64,000 nt of DNA from Tragulus kanchil (taxonomy: Eukaryota > Chordata > Mammalia > Artiodactyla > Tragulidae), in NCBI GenBank assembly GCA_022376925.1, contig JAIOJX010000004.1, positions 4,278,001-4,342,000 of the forward strand, written 5' to 3'. Shown here piece by piece: positions 44,791 to 57,384 of the stretch. Within the stretch, counting starts at the first letter, position 1, and each line of letters begins with the position of its first letter. The notes beneath the pieces were generated by a model that was not told the DNA's origin, ran no database searches, and saw nothing but the letters and a program-made list of their open reading frames with translations. Both the position numbers and the translations under genes were made by a program.

Positions 44791-46818
44791 CTCAGGTCAT
44801 GACTGCAAACTGTCCCCTCGGAAGGTTTCAAGCCGAGGAATGACAGCCCCTCACAGTCTGGTCAGTTGTTCCTGACTCACTGGACACGGATGGAATGAGC
44901 AAGGCACTGAACCGTGAGCCACACCATCTGGAGGTCTGAGATGCAGTTAGGGATCTTCAGCTGCGGGTGCACTTGTGAGCGCCTAGCTCTGCGCTCTCTG
45001 CCATGCCTTCTGGAACCTAGGAGAAAAGGGGCCCCAGAGGACACGTTCCTTGGCTCTGGGGGAAGGCCTCCAGCCCGGAGCTCGTGCACAGGACCCGAAT
45101 CCCCTGGGGGTGGCCGCACACAGCCTAGCGGGGAGAGGACAGGCTGCCGGCAGCTGTGAGGGGTGCAAGTTCAGCCAAAGCCCGTGCAGAGGGCTGCCAA
45201 GAGTTTTTCTCTTCATTTTTCCAAGTTCTGTGCTTTGGGCTGGGCACACTGTCATCCTCCTGTTTCCTATTATTTTACAAGGCTCTGCATCAAAGGCCAG
45301 CGGTGCGGGCCCTTTGATGTTTGGGCCCAGCCGGCCTCCGGCTTTGGGAGAAGCATCTTTGCTGACGATCAAGAGGGGAGTCAAGCTGAGAGGGTCCCTG
45401 GGCCTTCCCTGGCCAATGGGGTCCCGGGGCTCCACTCACAGTGAAGGAGGGGGGGGGGGACCATCACGGCCAGACCCAGGCCCTTGTGATTGAGTCCAGG
45501 GGACACTCAGAAGCCCAGAGAGGGCGAGGGGCTACCCCAGGCCCCACAGCAATTTGGTGAAGGTGGAACAATGCTGGTGGAAGAGACTCCTGGATGAGTG
45601 GAGCCAGGCGGCCCCTTGGCAGTGAGTCTCTCAGGTTCCCACTTTGCTTCCTAGGAACTTCCCAGTACTGACACCCTGCGGCTGAGGGGGTGGTTCAGGA
45701 TCTGCAGTCACTCTGCCTGGGTTTAAATCCTGTGCTCATTTTCTTTTCATTTACACGAATAGTCCTGCAAGGAAAATGTATCCTGTGCCCTATGAGCACA
45801 GGGGCTGGTGTATGTTGGGTGAATTCCTAGCCGTGCTGTTGCTGGACCAAAGGATACACGCATTCAGCACTTAGGACACGCCTGCAAACTGTCCCCTCGG
45901 AAGGTTTCAAGCCGAGGAATGACAGCCCCTCACAGTCTGGTCAGTTGTTCCTGACTCACTGGACACGGATGGAATGAGCAAGGCACTGAACCGTGAGCCA
46001 CACCATCTGGAGGTCTGAGATGCGGTTAGGGATCTTCAGCTGCGGGTGCACTTGTGAGCGCCTAGCTCTGCGCTCTCTGCCATGCCTTCTGGAACCTAGG
46101 AGAAAAGGGGCCCCAGAGGACACGTTCCTTGGCTCTGGGGGAAGGCCTCCAGCCCGGAGCTCGTGCACAGGACCCGAATCCCCTGGGGGTGGCCGCACAC
46201 AGCCTAGCGGGGAGAGGACAGGCTGCCGGCAGCTGTGAGGGGTGCAAGTTCAGCCAAAGCCCGTGCAGAGGGCTGCCAAGAGTTTTTCTCTTCATTTTTC
46301 CAAGTTCTGTGCTTTGGGCTGGGCACACTGTCATCCTCCTGTTTCCTATTATTTTACAAGGCTCTGCATCAAAGGCCAGCGGTGCGGGCCCTTTGATGTT
46401 TGGGCCCAGCCGGCCTCCGGCTTTGGGAGAAGCATCTTTGCTGACGATCAAGAGGGGAGTCAAGCTGAGAGGGTCCCTGGGCCTTCCCTGGCCAATGGGG
46501 TCCCGGGGCTCCACTCACAGTGAAGGAGGGGGGGGGGACCATCACGGCCAGACCCAGGCCCTTGTGATTGAGTCCAGGGGACACTCAGAGGCCCAGAGAG
46601 GGCGAGGGGCTACCCCAGGCCCCACAGCAATTTGGTGAAGGTGGAACAATGCTGGTGGAAGAGACTCCTGGATGAGTGGAGCCAGGCGGCCCCTTGGCAG
46701 TGAGTCTCTCAGGTTCCCACTTTGCTTCCTAGGAACTTCCCAGTACTGACACCCTGCGGCTGAGGGGGTGGTTCAGGATCTGCAGTCACTCTGCCTGGGT
46801 TTAAATCCTGTGCTCATT
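44665..46818. repeat. Tandem duplication K (unit about 1079 bp)
   Basis: 44665-45744 is repeated at 45745-46818. Differences: a G run of 11 (45449-45459) versus 10 (46528-46537), and a few substitutions near 44804/45883. The first copy breaks off inside a MIR. The doubled unit contains no recognised gene. Its 147-169 and 150 codon frames are chance frames. Confidence 0.95.
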
Positions 46819-46995
46819 CTTTTTGGCTGTGTTACCTTGGTCAAGTTACTTAACTCCTCTGAGCTCTGACTTTCTTTTCTGTAAAATGGGATAAAGATAC
46901 TTCCTTCCTCTCTCAGAGGGGCCTTGTGAGCGTGAAATGAGAAGATATTCAGGAAAGTACTTAGGGCAAGGGCCTGACGCAGAGCCTCCAAAATA
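46768..46995 (+). mobile_element. MIR SINE, well preserved
   Basis: 'actctgcctgggtttaaatc', 'gtgttaccttggtcaagtta', 'cttaactcctctgagctctg' and 'ttctgtaaaatgggataaag' are the MIR consensus in order. The partial version at 45690-45740 is the part caught in duplication K. Confidence 0.92.
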
Positions 46996-47975
46996 TGGCT
47001 ATTATTGCTTATCGTTGCGGATGATAAAAAAGATCGGGAAGGACTTTCTAAGGAGAGGGGGCTAGTGTGACGCTGACTTGCGGAAGCAGGCCCCCACGCC
47101 CGCCCATTCGTGCTCTGAGGAGGAGCTGGGGCATCAGGCCATCCAGGGAATAGGTTCTTCCCGGCTGCTCTCCCAACTCCCCACCTCGGATCCAAGGCTC
47201 CCCTCTGAGCCTCAGCTGGGGGTGTGGGGGGCGAATGGGGAGACAGTGCCAGGCCTAGGGCGTGGCCCTGCAGCCCCAGCTCCCAGCCCTGCCTCCAGGA
47301 GGCAGCCAGAGTGGGGAAGGAGGGGCAGTTTCCTGGCACAGCTGAAAAGGTTTGGATTTGACTTGGACACACATTGAGAAGTCCCTGGAGGCTGCCTCCA
47401 CACACACAGCCTCTCTGAAGTGGTGCCCGGACTGGGGAGGCTATTCTGTATAAAGGGGCTCCAGGGACCTCAGGGGTGGAAGATGGGCTGAAGCCGCTAC
47501 CCTAGAATTGCAACACAGACAGCCCGAACCTCTGCACGTCCCAGGGCCTGCGCTCAGGGCGGAGAACTCATCCTCAAGCCTGTGCCAACAGGGCACGGAG
47601 GCCAGCGCCTCCGGGAGGGGGGACCCTGCCCCTGGGAGCCCCTGATGGGCGAGGAGAGAACCGCCTTCTCGGTAACCCCAGGACCATCCCTGGGGTGCCA
47701 CCTTCCCGACTTGGGGCCATATCTGAGTTTAGATGAGACCGGGCGCATTCAGGGTGGTAGGGCTGTAGCATTTCTGAGTTTAGCCTGTGGCTTTACTCAT
47801 ACAACTTTTTCCTTTAAATTGACTCACCTTTGAAAAACTTGGATACATTTTTTAAAAAGAAACTTCACCTATGCTACTGTAAAATGGAAGACTTGTATCA
47901 CCTGACATACCCAATAACCATGTAAATAGAGCACAATCAACAATGCTAACTCCTCACCAGCTCCTGAGACTCAGT
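46996..47975. other. Unassigned sequence
   Basis: GC-rich to about 47,760, then an AT-richer stretch (47,760-47,975). No repeat or gene recognised. From 47298 it is part of duplication L. Confidence 0.4.
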
Positions 47976-47989
47976 TCTTTCTCTGATTG

Positions 47990-48281
47990 TTTTATTAATT
48001 AATTTATTTATTTTTGGCTATTCTGGGTTTTCACTGCTGCTGCAGGCTCTTCTCTAGTTTCAGGGAGTGGGGGCTACTCTCTAGTGGAGGTGAGCAGGCT
48101 TCTTGTTGTGGTGACTTCTCTTGTTGTGGAACTCGGGCTCTAGGGCACAGGGGCTTCAGTAGTTGTGGCACACGGGCTTAGTTGCTCCACAGCATGTGGG
48201 ATCGTCCCAGATCAGGGATTGAACCCATGTTTCCTACATTGGCAGGCGAGCTCTTTACCACTGAGCTATCCGGGAAAGCCC
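47990..48281 (-). mobile_element. CHR-type long SINE, antisense
   Basis: From 'gttttattaattaatttatt' to 'gagctatccgggaaagccc'. Flanked by ctttctctgatt (47978-47989) and ctttctttgatt (about 48281), an imperfect target-site duplication. The duplicate is at 49059-49350. Confidence 0.9.
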
Positions 48282-49058
48282 TTTCTTTGATTAATAAATA
48301 AAAGACAGGGGGAGATTAGCAAGGATAACAACTGTGTTAAAAACAGGCTAACAACCAGCTAAGACTTTCTCCTAGGAGCCAGGTGGGAAGGAGGGCAGTT
48401 TCCTGGCACAGCTGAAAAGGTTTGGATTTGACTTGGACACACATTGAGAAGTCCCTGAGGCTGCCTCCACACACACAGCCTCTCTGAAGTGGTGCCCGGA
48501 CTGGGGAGGCTATTCTGTATAAAGGGGCTCCAGGGACCTCAGGGGTGGAAGATGGGCTGAAGCCGCTACCCTAGAATTGCAACACAGACAGCCCGAACCT
48601 CTGCACGTCCCAGGGCCTGCGCTCAGGGCGGAGAACTCATCCTCAAGCCTGTGCCAACAGGGCACGGAGGCCAGCGCCTCCGGGAGGGGGGACCCTGCCC
48701 CTGGGAGCCCCTGATGGGCGAGGAGAGAACCGCCTTCTCGGTAACCCCAGGACCATCCCTGGGGTGCCACCTTCCCGACTTGGGGCCATATCTGAGTTTA
48801 GATGAGACCGGGCGCATTCAGGGTGGTAGGGCTGTAGCATTTCTGAGTTTAGCCTGTGGCTTTACTCATACAACTTTTTCCTTTAAATTGACTCACCTTT
48901 GAAAAACTTGGATACATTTTTTAAAAAGAAACTTCACCTATGCTACTGTAAAATGGAAGACTTGTATCACCTGACATACCCAATAACCATGTAAATAGAG
49001 CACAATCAACAATGCTAACTCCTCACCAGCTCCTGAGACTCAGTTCTTTCTCTGATTG

Positions 49059-49350
49059 TTTTATTAATTTATTTATTTATTTTTGGCTATTCTGGGTTTT
49101 CACTGCTGCTGCAGGCTCTTCTCTAGTTTCAGGGAGTGGGGGCTACTCTCTAGTGGAGGTGAGCAGGCTTCTTGTTGTGGTGACTTCTCTTGTTGTGGAA
49201 CTCGGGCTCTAGGGCACAGGGGCTTCAGTAGTTGTGGCACACGGGCTTAGTTGCTCCACAGCATGTGGGATTGTCCCAGATCAGGGATTGAACCCATGTT
49301 TCCTACATTGGCAGGCGAGCTCTTTACCACTGAGCTATCCGGGAAAGCCC
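49059..49350 (-). mobile_element. CHR-type long SINE (duplicate of 47990-48281)
   Basis: Copy made by duplication L, with one change each in the tail and body. Confidence 0.9.
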
Positions 49351-49447
49351 TTTCTTTGATTAATAAATAAAAGACAGGGGGAGATTAGCAAGGATAACAA
49401 CTGTGTTAAAAACAGGCTAACAACCAGCTAAGACTTTCTCCTAGGTG

Positions 49448-49626
49448 AGCGCTACAAGATAAAATATAAGGATGCCCAGTTACATTTAAATTTCAGACAA
49501 ACGATGATTAATATTTTAGTGTAAGTATATCTTAAATATTGTATAGGTCAATGACTGAAAAAACTATTTGCTCTTTAAGTGAAATTCATATTCACTTGTT
49601 TTTTATTCGCTGAATCTGGCAATCCT
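49448..49626. repeat. AT-rich imperfect palindrome, transposon-like
   Basis: The left arm ('gataaaatataaggatgccc', 'tttaaatttcagac') and right arm ('gtgaaattcatattcac', 'ttattcgctgaatctggc') are diverged reverse complements around a centre near 49540. The layout resembles short palindromic DNA-transposon relics of mammals. Family not named. Confidence 0.45.
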
Positions 49627-50574
49627 ATCCTTGACGAATTCAAGTTATTCCTTTAAGAGAGTAGCGTTCTCTTTCTCACTGCTGACAGATGAGCTGTTTG
49701 CCTGCGGTGTTCCTATGCCACCAAAAATAGTCTTGAGAAAAACGGTTCTGGTTCAAAGTGGAACTGGAGCAACAAAACACACTAGTGTGGGGATTTGGAG
49801 GTGGGAAGAGAGCTGTGGTTGGGAGAGGTTCTGAAAGGCTCCCCAGAAGAGGCGGAGGCATTCGGGCTGGACTCCGGGGGCAGCGAGGGCAGGGTGGCGA
49901 TCTGGAGTTTCCGCGCCGCCTTCCCCTGACGGGCCCAGGGCCTGAGTGACCGAGCACACTTCTCGAGGACACAGTCTTGACTCTGCTCTCAGAGGACAGA
50001 GGGGCTGTGTTGGCGTGACTGTGGCTTGTAGGTGTGAGTGACTGGGTGTGTTTGCCAGATCACACCCTCTGAGGACACAAGAGGGCTTTTGAGGGCCTCT
50101 CCCCTCACACCACCCCCAGCCGCGGCCTGCCCTATGTGGGAGTCTGAAACTTGCTTGCATTGCTCCAATGATGGGGTGCTCGCTCCCTCCTAAGGAATCT
50201 CTCCCATCGCGGGGCAGCTTGGATTGCTAGAAGGCCCCTCCTGAGCCTGAACAGAAATCTGTCTTCCTGTAGACCCCCGCTGCCCCGTGAGAGGTTTGCC
50301 ACCCATGACGACAGCCCATGGGAGTCTGAAAAGACTCATTTCTTGGCACGGCACTCCTTACGGCTTGCTTTCTGTCTTCCTCATTTGCAGGGAAACAGGC
50401 TTTGGGCCTGGGCCTGGAGACATTTCCTGGGCGGCCCTGACTCATGGCGGGGCAGGGAGCAGGGAAGAGGTGGTCTGCGGGCAGCGCTGGGAGCTGAGGC
50501 GAGGACGCACCAGCACAAGCAGGGCAGTTCCTTTCCTGCAGGTGCTCAGCCTTTGGGAGCTTCAGGAGAGCCCT
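49627..50574. other. Unassigned sequence
   Basis: GC-rich. No repeat, exon or RNA gene recognised. Confidence 0.4.
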
Positions 50575-50640
50575 GTTCAGTTCTGACTTGCTGTGTGTCT
50601 TCAGACAAACTGCCCTTTCCTTTCTGGGCCTTAGATCGGT
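50575..50640 (+). mobile_element. MIR fragment
   Basis: 'gacttgctgtgtgtcttcag' and 'ctttctgggccttagatc' fit the MIR core. Confidence 0.5.
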
Positions 50641-50730
50641 GCTTCATGTGCTGTGAACAGAGTGGCCTATTCTCACAGGTAAATACATCTGAGTCTGAAC
50701 GTGTGACACATTCGGATTGACTGGAGCTGT

Positions 50731-52979
50731 GCTGGTTTTCTGTACTAAGAAGGATTTGGAAGCAATGTCTGAGCCCAGAGGGAGATTAAGCCATGTGCGG
50801 GCAGTGGAATAGTGGTCCGGGAGCTGCATATGGCCAATCATGGCCTTGAGGGGCTACCACTTCTGACAGAGCACGGCTCTAAATTGGTAAAGCAGGACAG
50901 AGGTGCTCAGTGAACTCTGGCATGGGGCAGGGGCTGACCCTGTGGGGAGGAGGGGGTGCCCTGCGCGGGTGTGCCGGCCTTGGCCCTGTCTTCGCCCAGC
51001 CTGTAGGCTGTCACGCGTGTGCTGGCGCACGCCCTGCCAGCCCAGGGCCAGAGGACAGAGGTGCTCCGTGGAATCCTGTGGGCAGGCCAGGACTCCCGGA
51101 GGAAGGCAGTGCGGAGTGCAGAGTGCGGAAGGCGGCAGGGGCGGCTGGCGGGTGGGGCTCAGGGAGTGCGGATGGGGCTTCTCTGCCAGTGGGGGCAGGT
51201 CTTTAGCAAACAGAAACGCAGGTCAGAGCTGGGCTTGGTGTCTACACAAAGGGGCTTTCACCCCATCCCCACTCTGCAAGGCCGGGAGTCTGGATGAGGG
51301 GAAAGCCCAGACTCTGAGTGTCTCAGAGGGCTCAAATCCAACTTCCAAGCTGGTACAATCTCCACCAGTCAACAAGTCCTCTCTCCAGCCGATGAACAAG
51401 CTTTCCTGACAGATAGCATCTCTTTCTTTGAGGATGGTCAGAGAAGGGGGTCCCTCCATCTCCCTGCCTCTCTCCTTTTGCCCCTGGTTCTGCTACTGTC
51501 TCACGTGAGACCTCTGTCAAGGGTTGGGATCCCCCAACGCCCAGAGAAAGGACTTGGATAGGCGGCCTCTAAAGCCCTGCCAGCTCGCACGTGTACAGTC
51601 TCCCAAGTTCTCACCAGAGACACCTATGCTGCTTAGGGGCTCGTAGGCTTTATAGAGCACTTCCCTGCTTCCCACTTAGCTTATCTCCCAACAGCCAGGG
51701 GGTTAGTGAGGCGGGCATGGTGAGGACTGTTCCTTCACTGCTTTAGGATGGCAAAACTAAGACTCAGAGAGGACTAAAGGGTCTTCTAGGGAGTTCCCTT
51801 GCGGCCAATGGGTAAGACGCCAAGCTCCCAATGCAGGGGTCCGGGTTCCAAATCGCTGGTTTTCTGACAAGGATTTGGAAGCAATGTCTGAGCCCAGAGG
51901 AGATTAAGCCATGTGCGGGCAGTGGAATAGTGGTCCGGGAGCTGCATATGGCCAATCATGGCCTTGAGGGGCTACCACTTCTGACAGAGCACGGCTCTAA
52001 ATTGGTAAAGCAGGACAGAGGTGCTCAGTGAACTCTGGCATGGGGCAGGGGCTGACCCTGTGGGAGGAGGGGGTGCCCTGCGCGGGTGTGCCGGCCTTGG
52101 CCCTGTCTTCGCCCAGCCTGTAGGCTGTCACGCGTGTGCTGGCGCACGCCCTGCCAGCCCAGGGCCAGAGGACAGAGGTGCTCCGTGGAATCCTGTGGGC
52201 AGGCCAGGACTCCCGGAGGAAGGCAGTGCGGAGTGCAGAGTGCGGAAGGCGGCAGGGGCGGCTGGCGGGTGGGGCTCAGGGAGTGCGGATGGGGCTTCTC
52301 TGCCAGTGGGGGCAGGTCTTTAGCAAACAGAAACGCAGGTCAGAGCTGGGCTTGGTGTCTACACAAAGGGGCTTTCACCCCATCCCCACTCTGCAAGGCC
52401 GGGAGTCTGGATGAGGGGAAAGCCCAGACTCTGAGTGTCTCAGAGGGCTCAAATCCAACTTCCAAGCTGGTACAATCTCCACCAGTCAACAAGTCCTCTC
52501 TCCAGCCGATGAACAAGCTTTCCTGACAGATAGCATCTCTTTCTTTGAGGATGGTCAGAGAAGGGGGTCCCTCCATCTCCCTGCCTCTCTCCTTTTGCCC
52601 CTGGTTCTGCTACTGTCTCACGTGAGACCTCTGTCAAGGGTTGGGATCCCCCAACGCCCAGAGAAAGGACTTGGATAGACGGCCTCTAAAGCCCTGCCAG
52701 CTCGCACGTGTACAGACTCCCAAGTTCTCACCAGAGACACCTATGCTGCTTAGGGGCTCGTAGGCTTTATAGAGCACTTCCCTGCTTCCCACTTAGCTTA
52801 TCTCCCAACAGCCAGGGGGGTTAGTGAGGCGGGCATGGTGAGGACTGTTCCCTTCACTGCTTTAGGATGGCAAAACTAAGACTCAGAGAGGACTAAAGGG
52901 TCTTCTAGGGAGTTCCCTTGCGGCCAATGGGTAAGACGCCAAGCTCCCAATGCAGGGGGTCCGGGTTCAAATCGCTGGT
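50731..52979. repeat. Tandem duplication M (unit about 1120 bp)
   Basis: 50731-51854 is repeated at 51855-52973. The join falls on gctggt, present at 50731-50736, 51855-51860 and 52974-52979. The second copy then has small deletions in its first 20 bases. The first copy stops inside a SINE. The rest of the unit is unassigned GC-rich DNA, and its 100-168 codon frames are doubled by the duplication. Confidence 0.95.
51787..51860 (+). mobile_element. Short CHR-type SINE cut by duplication M
   Basis: 'gagttcccttgcggccaatg' to 'aatcgctggt'. The complete version is at 52909-53056. Confidence 0.8.
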
Positions 52980-53115
52980 CAGGGAACTAGATCCCACATG
53001 GCGCAACAAAGACCTGGCACAGTCAAATAAATAAATAAAATAAATATTTTTAAAAGGGCCTTCCAAGTTCATACAGCAAGGTGATGGCTGAACCGGGACT
53101 CCACAACTGGGCCCA
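52858..53115 (-). mobile_element. MIR relic split by a SINE
   Basis: 'gcaaaactaagactcagaga' (52869) and 'ccaagttcatacagcaaggt' (53064) are the two halves of an antisense MIR separated by the CHR-type SINE. Confidence 0.65.
52909..53056 (+). mobile_element. Short CHR-type SINE
   Basis: 'ggagttcccttgcggccaat' to a (aaat)n tail. It is flanked by aagggtctt (about 52896-52904) and aagggcctt (about 53055-53063), a target-site duplication with one mismatch. Confidence 0.88.
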
Positions 53116-53289
53116 GACCTCTGTCCACTAGTAACGCTGGTTTGCTTGCTCCCAGAGTGTAGGCGAGATGGGGTCTGGGCCGGAAAAGCACAGTTGCTTC
53201 ACTTGCTTGTTTTTCACACGGGTTCCTGTGAAATATCCTGAGGAACAAATATCTGTGTCTAAAAGGGACTGAAAACCTTGTGGTCTTCT

Positions 53290-53460
53290 GTATCACAAAT
53301 TTAATGCTGGAACAATCTTTAGAAAGGATCTGGCTCATGCTTCCCTCCCTACCCTTCATGGAGGGGAAACTGAGGCCCAGAGAAGGGACAGTGTTTGGCC
53401 GAGGTCCCACGGCACCAGCAACAGGGACGGGAGCCGCACGTGGGAATCCTGACTCCCAGA
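53290..53460 (-). mobile_element. MIR SINE relic, antisense
   Basis: 'atggaggggaaactgaggcc' and 'cagagaagggacagtgtttg' are antisense MIR landmarks. Confidence 0.65.
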
Positions 53461-54994
53461 TAATTTTGGCACAGACCTCCTTCTGGGCAGGGAGGGGGCA
53501 GGAGCAGAGGGGCTACAGTCGGGGACAGTCAGACGAGAGGTATGTGGGGCCCAGCCGCCTGCTGATAAGAGACCCACAATACCACTCCAAAGGGATATTT
53601 TATCAAGATGTAATTTTTCTCGCCGCAGACACTATTTTCTTTCTCGCAGACCATGCTGGCCTTCACGATAAGGCGCCCAGACATGTTCACACTGAGGCAG
53701 CCAAAACATGAGGCAGGAGGAAAAAAATTCCCTTCTCAGTCTCCCCCAGCCCTAGCCCTCTCCCCCCCCATTTCCTCTCATTCTCTCCAAGTTCTCGTGT
53801 GCCCCCCCCCCCTCCCCACCCCACGGCTGTCTGGCCTCTTCCTGCCTTCCAGTAAGTCAGCCGAAAGGAGCCAGGAAGGTATGTGGCCTGAGGAGGTCAA
53901 AGGAGAGAAGCGTGGAGGGCCTCCCCTGGGAGAAGAGGCCCAGGCCACAGGCGGTGGGTGCAGAGGTGGGTGGGGAGGGGAAGGCTTCTCCTTGAGCTTC
54001 CCTCCCGCCCAAATCCTTGCAGATGGAACACAGAATTCTCCCTGGTGTGGGGGTTTGAGCTGGAGGTGATTAGCACTTCCCTCAGCCCCAGATCCTTTAC
54101 CCCCTGACTCCCACTTCTGACCTCCTAACTCAAAGGCTGATGGGAATTTCCAGGGAAGGGGCTACCCTGCCTACTTCTATCTAAACCCTGGCTCCCCCAG
54201 ATTTAGGAGGTCTGGGACCCACCAGTCACGATGGAACCAGTCCCTTCTCTTCTCCAAGCTCTCCAGGCCTCCGTTTCCCCAACTGCCCCCTACAGGGACT
54301 GGCCCTGCCATTCTCCTTTCTGGCCTTTTCAGAAGACAAGGTTCTACCCCAGGTCTCCCTGGCGCTTGGCATGTTGGCCGCATGCCCCCGTGGATCAGTA
54401 CCCCGCCTCTGCCTTGCTCAGGAAGTCCACCCCGCCCTCCACATCTGGATGAAATTTACCCCCCAAAGCAACTCAATTACCGGTGATCTGATCGGGCCGG
54501 CTCGTGTGTCAGAGGGGGCCCTGGTGAACGCTGCGCTGCCAGAGGTGAAGGTCCCGGGCCTGTGCTCTACCCCTCGCACAGCCCGAGGGGCTTCCTTTGG
54601 CCCCAAAGACACAGGGCCTGGAGGGCAGTGTTCAGCTGGGCAGGAGACACAGCGGGGCTGCCACCTCCTGCCCCGTCCCTGGCCCCTCTTCAGTCAAGAC
54701 CCACATCCATCCACAAAGGCTTAGAGGGCACAGGAGGTGCCGTATGAAGTTTACAGCAGTTGGTTCAGCCAAGTGTCCGCTCACTGGTGCCCGTGAGGGT
54801 GGCAGCCCCGCGCCTCCTCTTGACATTCTGACTGCTGACAGGGCAGCCTGGGAGGGAAGGCTACCTGCCGCTCTCTGCAGGGCTGCAACAGCGAGGACTG
54901 GGAACCGAGCGCCGGGCCCTGGCGCAGCCTCCTTGGGGGACTCTCCTGTGTAACACAGGGGACCCTGCCCAGGGCTCCGTGGTGACCTGAACAG
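53461..54994. other. GC-rich unassigned sequence
   Basis: Contains a C-rich stretch at about 53737-53822. No repeat or exon recognised. Confidence 0.4.
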
Positions 54995-55098
54995 GAAGGA
55001 AATCTAACACAGCGGGGATACGTGATACATATAGCTGATGCACTTTGCTGTACAGAAACGAACACAACTTTGCAAAGCAATGTACTCAAAAAAAAAAA
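54995..55098 (+). mobile_element. L1 3' end fragment
   Basis: 'catatagctgatgcactttg', 'ctgtacagaaacgaacacaa' and 'gcaaagcaatgtactc' followed by poly-A match the 3' terminus of a ruminant L1. Confidence 0.75.
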
Positions 55099-55104
55099 AA
55101 AGGC

Positions 55105-55325
55105 AGGGACTTCCCTGGTGACCCAGTGCCCAGTGGTTCAGAATCCACCTTCCAGTGCAAGGGGCGCAGGTTCGCTCCCTGGTGGGGGAACTAAAATCCC
55201 ACATTCCACAGGGCAACTCAGCCCACGCACTTCAGCTAGAGAAAGCCCGAGGACCATCACGAAGACCCTTCACAGCAACGAAGACCCAGGGCCGCCAAAA
55301 TAAAGTAAATAATAAAGCTTCTGGC
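55105..55325 (+). mobile_element. CHR-type SINE
   Basis: 'gggacttccctggtgaccca' to an A/T-rich tail with 'aataaagtaaataataaag'. The 324-codon open frame at 55155-56129 begins inside this SINE. Confidence 0.85.
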
Positions 55326-57149
55326 TTGAAAAACCAGAAAAAAAAAGTAGGAAATCCAGCCCCTGCTGTCTTCCTGTGGCTTCTGCTAAATCGGTGCATA
55401 GGGGCCAGCGGACTTTGGAGTTTCCTATTTCTTCAGGCCTGCGTACACGCACTCCTTATTCTAGCCCATTGCTTAAGAAATGTTTTCCTGGACATGAGGC
55501 TCCCAGCCCCTCATTATCCACTTACAAAGGAGGGTCATCGGGCCCTCCTGTGCGCTGGGCACTTGTACGCTGTGCCCATTAGTATAGTGACCTCCTGGGA
55601 GCAGGGACTGCCAGGGTGCCAAAGGAGGGAAGAACCGGCCTGGAATGGAAGCACAGGGGGTCAAAACCCTCACGCGCGGCAGCAGTGGGATCCCATGCGA
55701 GTGCCCACGCCCTCCAGGCGACCCGGCACCAACACAGCTCTGCACGGGCTGGGCAGGCCTCGCAGGCTGGAGAGGCGGTGGATGAAGGCGTGCAGACACG
55801 CCACCTCCTTCCACCAGAGAAGCGCACCAGGATCAACCCAGACAGCCCACTCGCACGGGGAGAACAGAGCGCTGGGCTCAACTCTGCGGCGGAAGAGTCT
55901 GAGGCCCATCCTGCCGATGGGAAGGAAAGCACTGCCCCAAAAGGCAGCGAGGAGCCCTGGCAGGCCCTGCGTGCGGGGGAGGACGTCCGGCCGACAGGCG
56001 AGCCCCTCTACCTGCCTCTCGCCGTTGTCAGGGTGTCGGAGCGAGCAGACCATGCGTCTGAAATGCCAGCAAGTGCCTGGCAAAGAGCGAGCACTCCACA
56101 GACAGCTACTTTATTACCTCATGACATGACCCGCATCAACAACCCCTCGTTTGCCTGGAAACTTCCCTCCATGACAGAACTCTGCCGAGGACCCCCTTTC
56201 TAAGACGCCTCCGGGCTGTCACCAGGGAAGGGCGGCACACTTGTGCCCAGAAGCTCTCAGCAGGAAGCTGATGACAGAAACGGGAGGGACGGGCAGGTGA
56301 CAGTGGCCCTGGTGCAGGTCTCGGGGAGGCGAGAAGGCTTCCCGGAGGCCCCAGGATGTCGGGCCAACGTGCGGATGTCTGGGTTGGGAAGGAGTGGGGA
56401 GGTTCAGGTGCGACCTGGTTCCTAGAAGTCTGGATCACCCCTGTAGCTCCTTGGCTGCTGTGGGGGCACGGCGGGGGAGGGGGTGACAAGATGAAGGGGC
56501 TTCTTCAGGAAGCTGATGCTGGGGGCTGATGTGGGTCCAGCGGGGGGCACCACCTGGAAAGGAGGCCAGTCCAGGCGTGTTGGAACCTAGACAGGATTGA
56601 ATGCCAGGATCCATCCACAGCCTAAAATTCCAGACAGGGGAATCAGCATGCTCATGGCAAATCCCCCCTCATATTCGTTATCACACACGATCTTCAAAAT
56701 TCTGTGGAGAGGTTATCTTTACAGAGGAGAGAGACTTTCCTTGGCCATGGGACCTGACACAGCTGTGGACGACGGGGCCAGGCCAGGGACCAGCTCCTGC
56801 ATCACTGGTCCTCTGTTATGGAAGGTCTAGGGGTGCTCTGCCTGCCTGGTCTTATCTATAGAGACATGCAGTAATAGCACAGCGCTGGACAATCCTGGCA
56901 CCAGGGCGGGGTGGGCGGGGCAACAAGCGTGGCCTCAGGAGGCAGGAAATCCTGAAGGCCCAGCCCCTCACCTACCACCAGAGAGACCCGGGGAGCCTCT
57001 AAATGTCGCTGAGTCTCTCTTGCTCCCAAATCAGGAGGCAATGTCTGTACAGGAGGCTCTTTCTCTTCCACAAGCCCTGGGAGGGTGTGGGCGTGTCTCC
57101 TGGGCCTGGCCTAGGCTTGGTGCCGGGTAGAAATGCAGTCAACACCATC
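55326..57149. other. GC-rich unassigned sequence
   Basis: No repeat, exon or RNA gene recognised. The long + strand frame ending at 56129 has no recognised domain, overlaps equally long frames on the other strand, and starts in a SINE. Confidence 0.4.
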
Positions 57150-57212
57150 CGAATATGTCGTTCACATTTACTGTGGGCACTTTTTCTGTGTCAAGCACTA
57201 TGCTAATGACTC
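57150..57212 (-). mobile_element. MIR fragment, antisense
   Basis: 'tttactgtgggcactttttc' and 'tgtcaagcactatgctaatg' are antisense MIR 5' landmarks. Confidence 0.65.
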
Positions 57213-57384
57213 AACTAAATGGATGGTTAGATAGTTGGTAAGAAGAGACTGGACTCTAACAGGAACGGCAGGGGCTGGGGGGGACTGCAGGCCAGGAAGG
57301 AGGGGCCCTGTCTGGAGGGAGCTGGGGAAGAGCTCCCCAGCGAAGCATGCCAATGCCAGCAAGCACAGAGTTTGCAGACACCAA

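Larger units (their letters stand above)
47298..49445. repeat. Tandem duplication L (unit about 1070 bp)
   Basis: 47298-48373 is repeated at 48374-49445. The first 25 bases of the second copy are a damaged version of the first ('ggagccaggtgggaagg' for 'ggcagccagagtggggaagg'), and after that the copies are almost identical. Confidence 0.95.
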
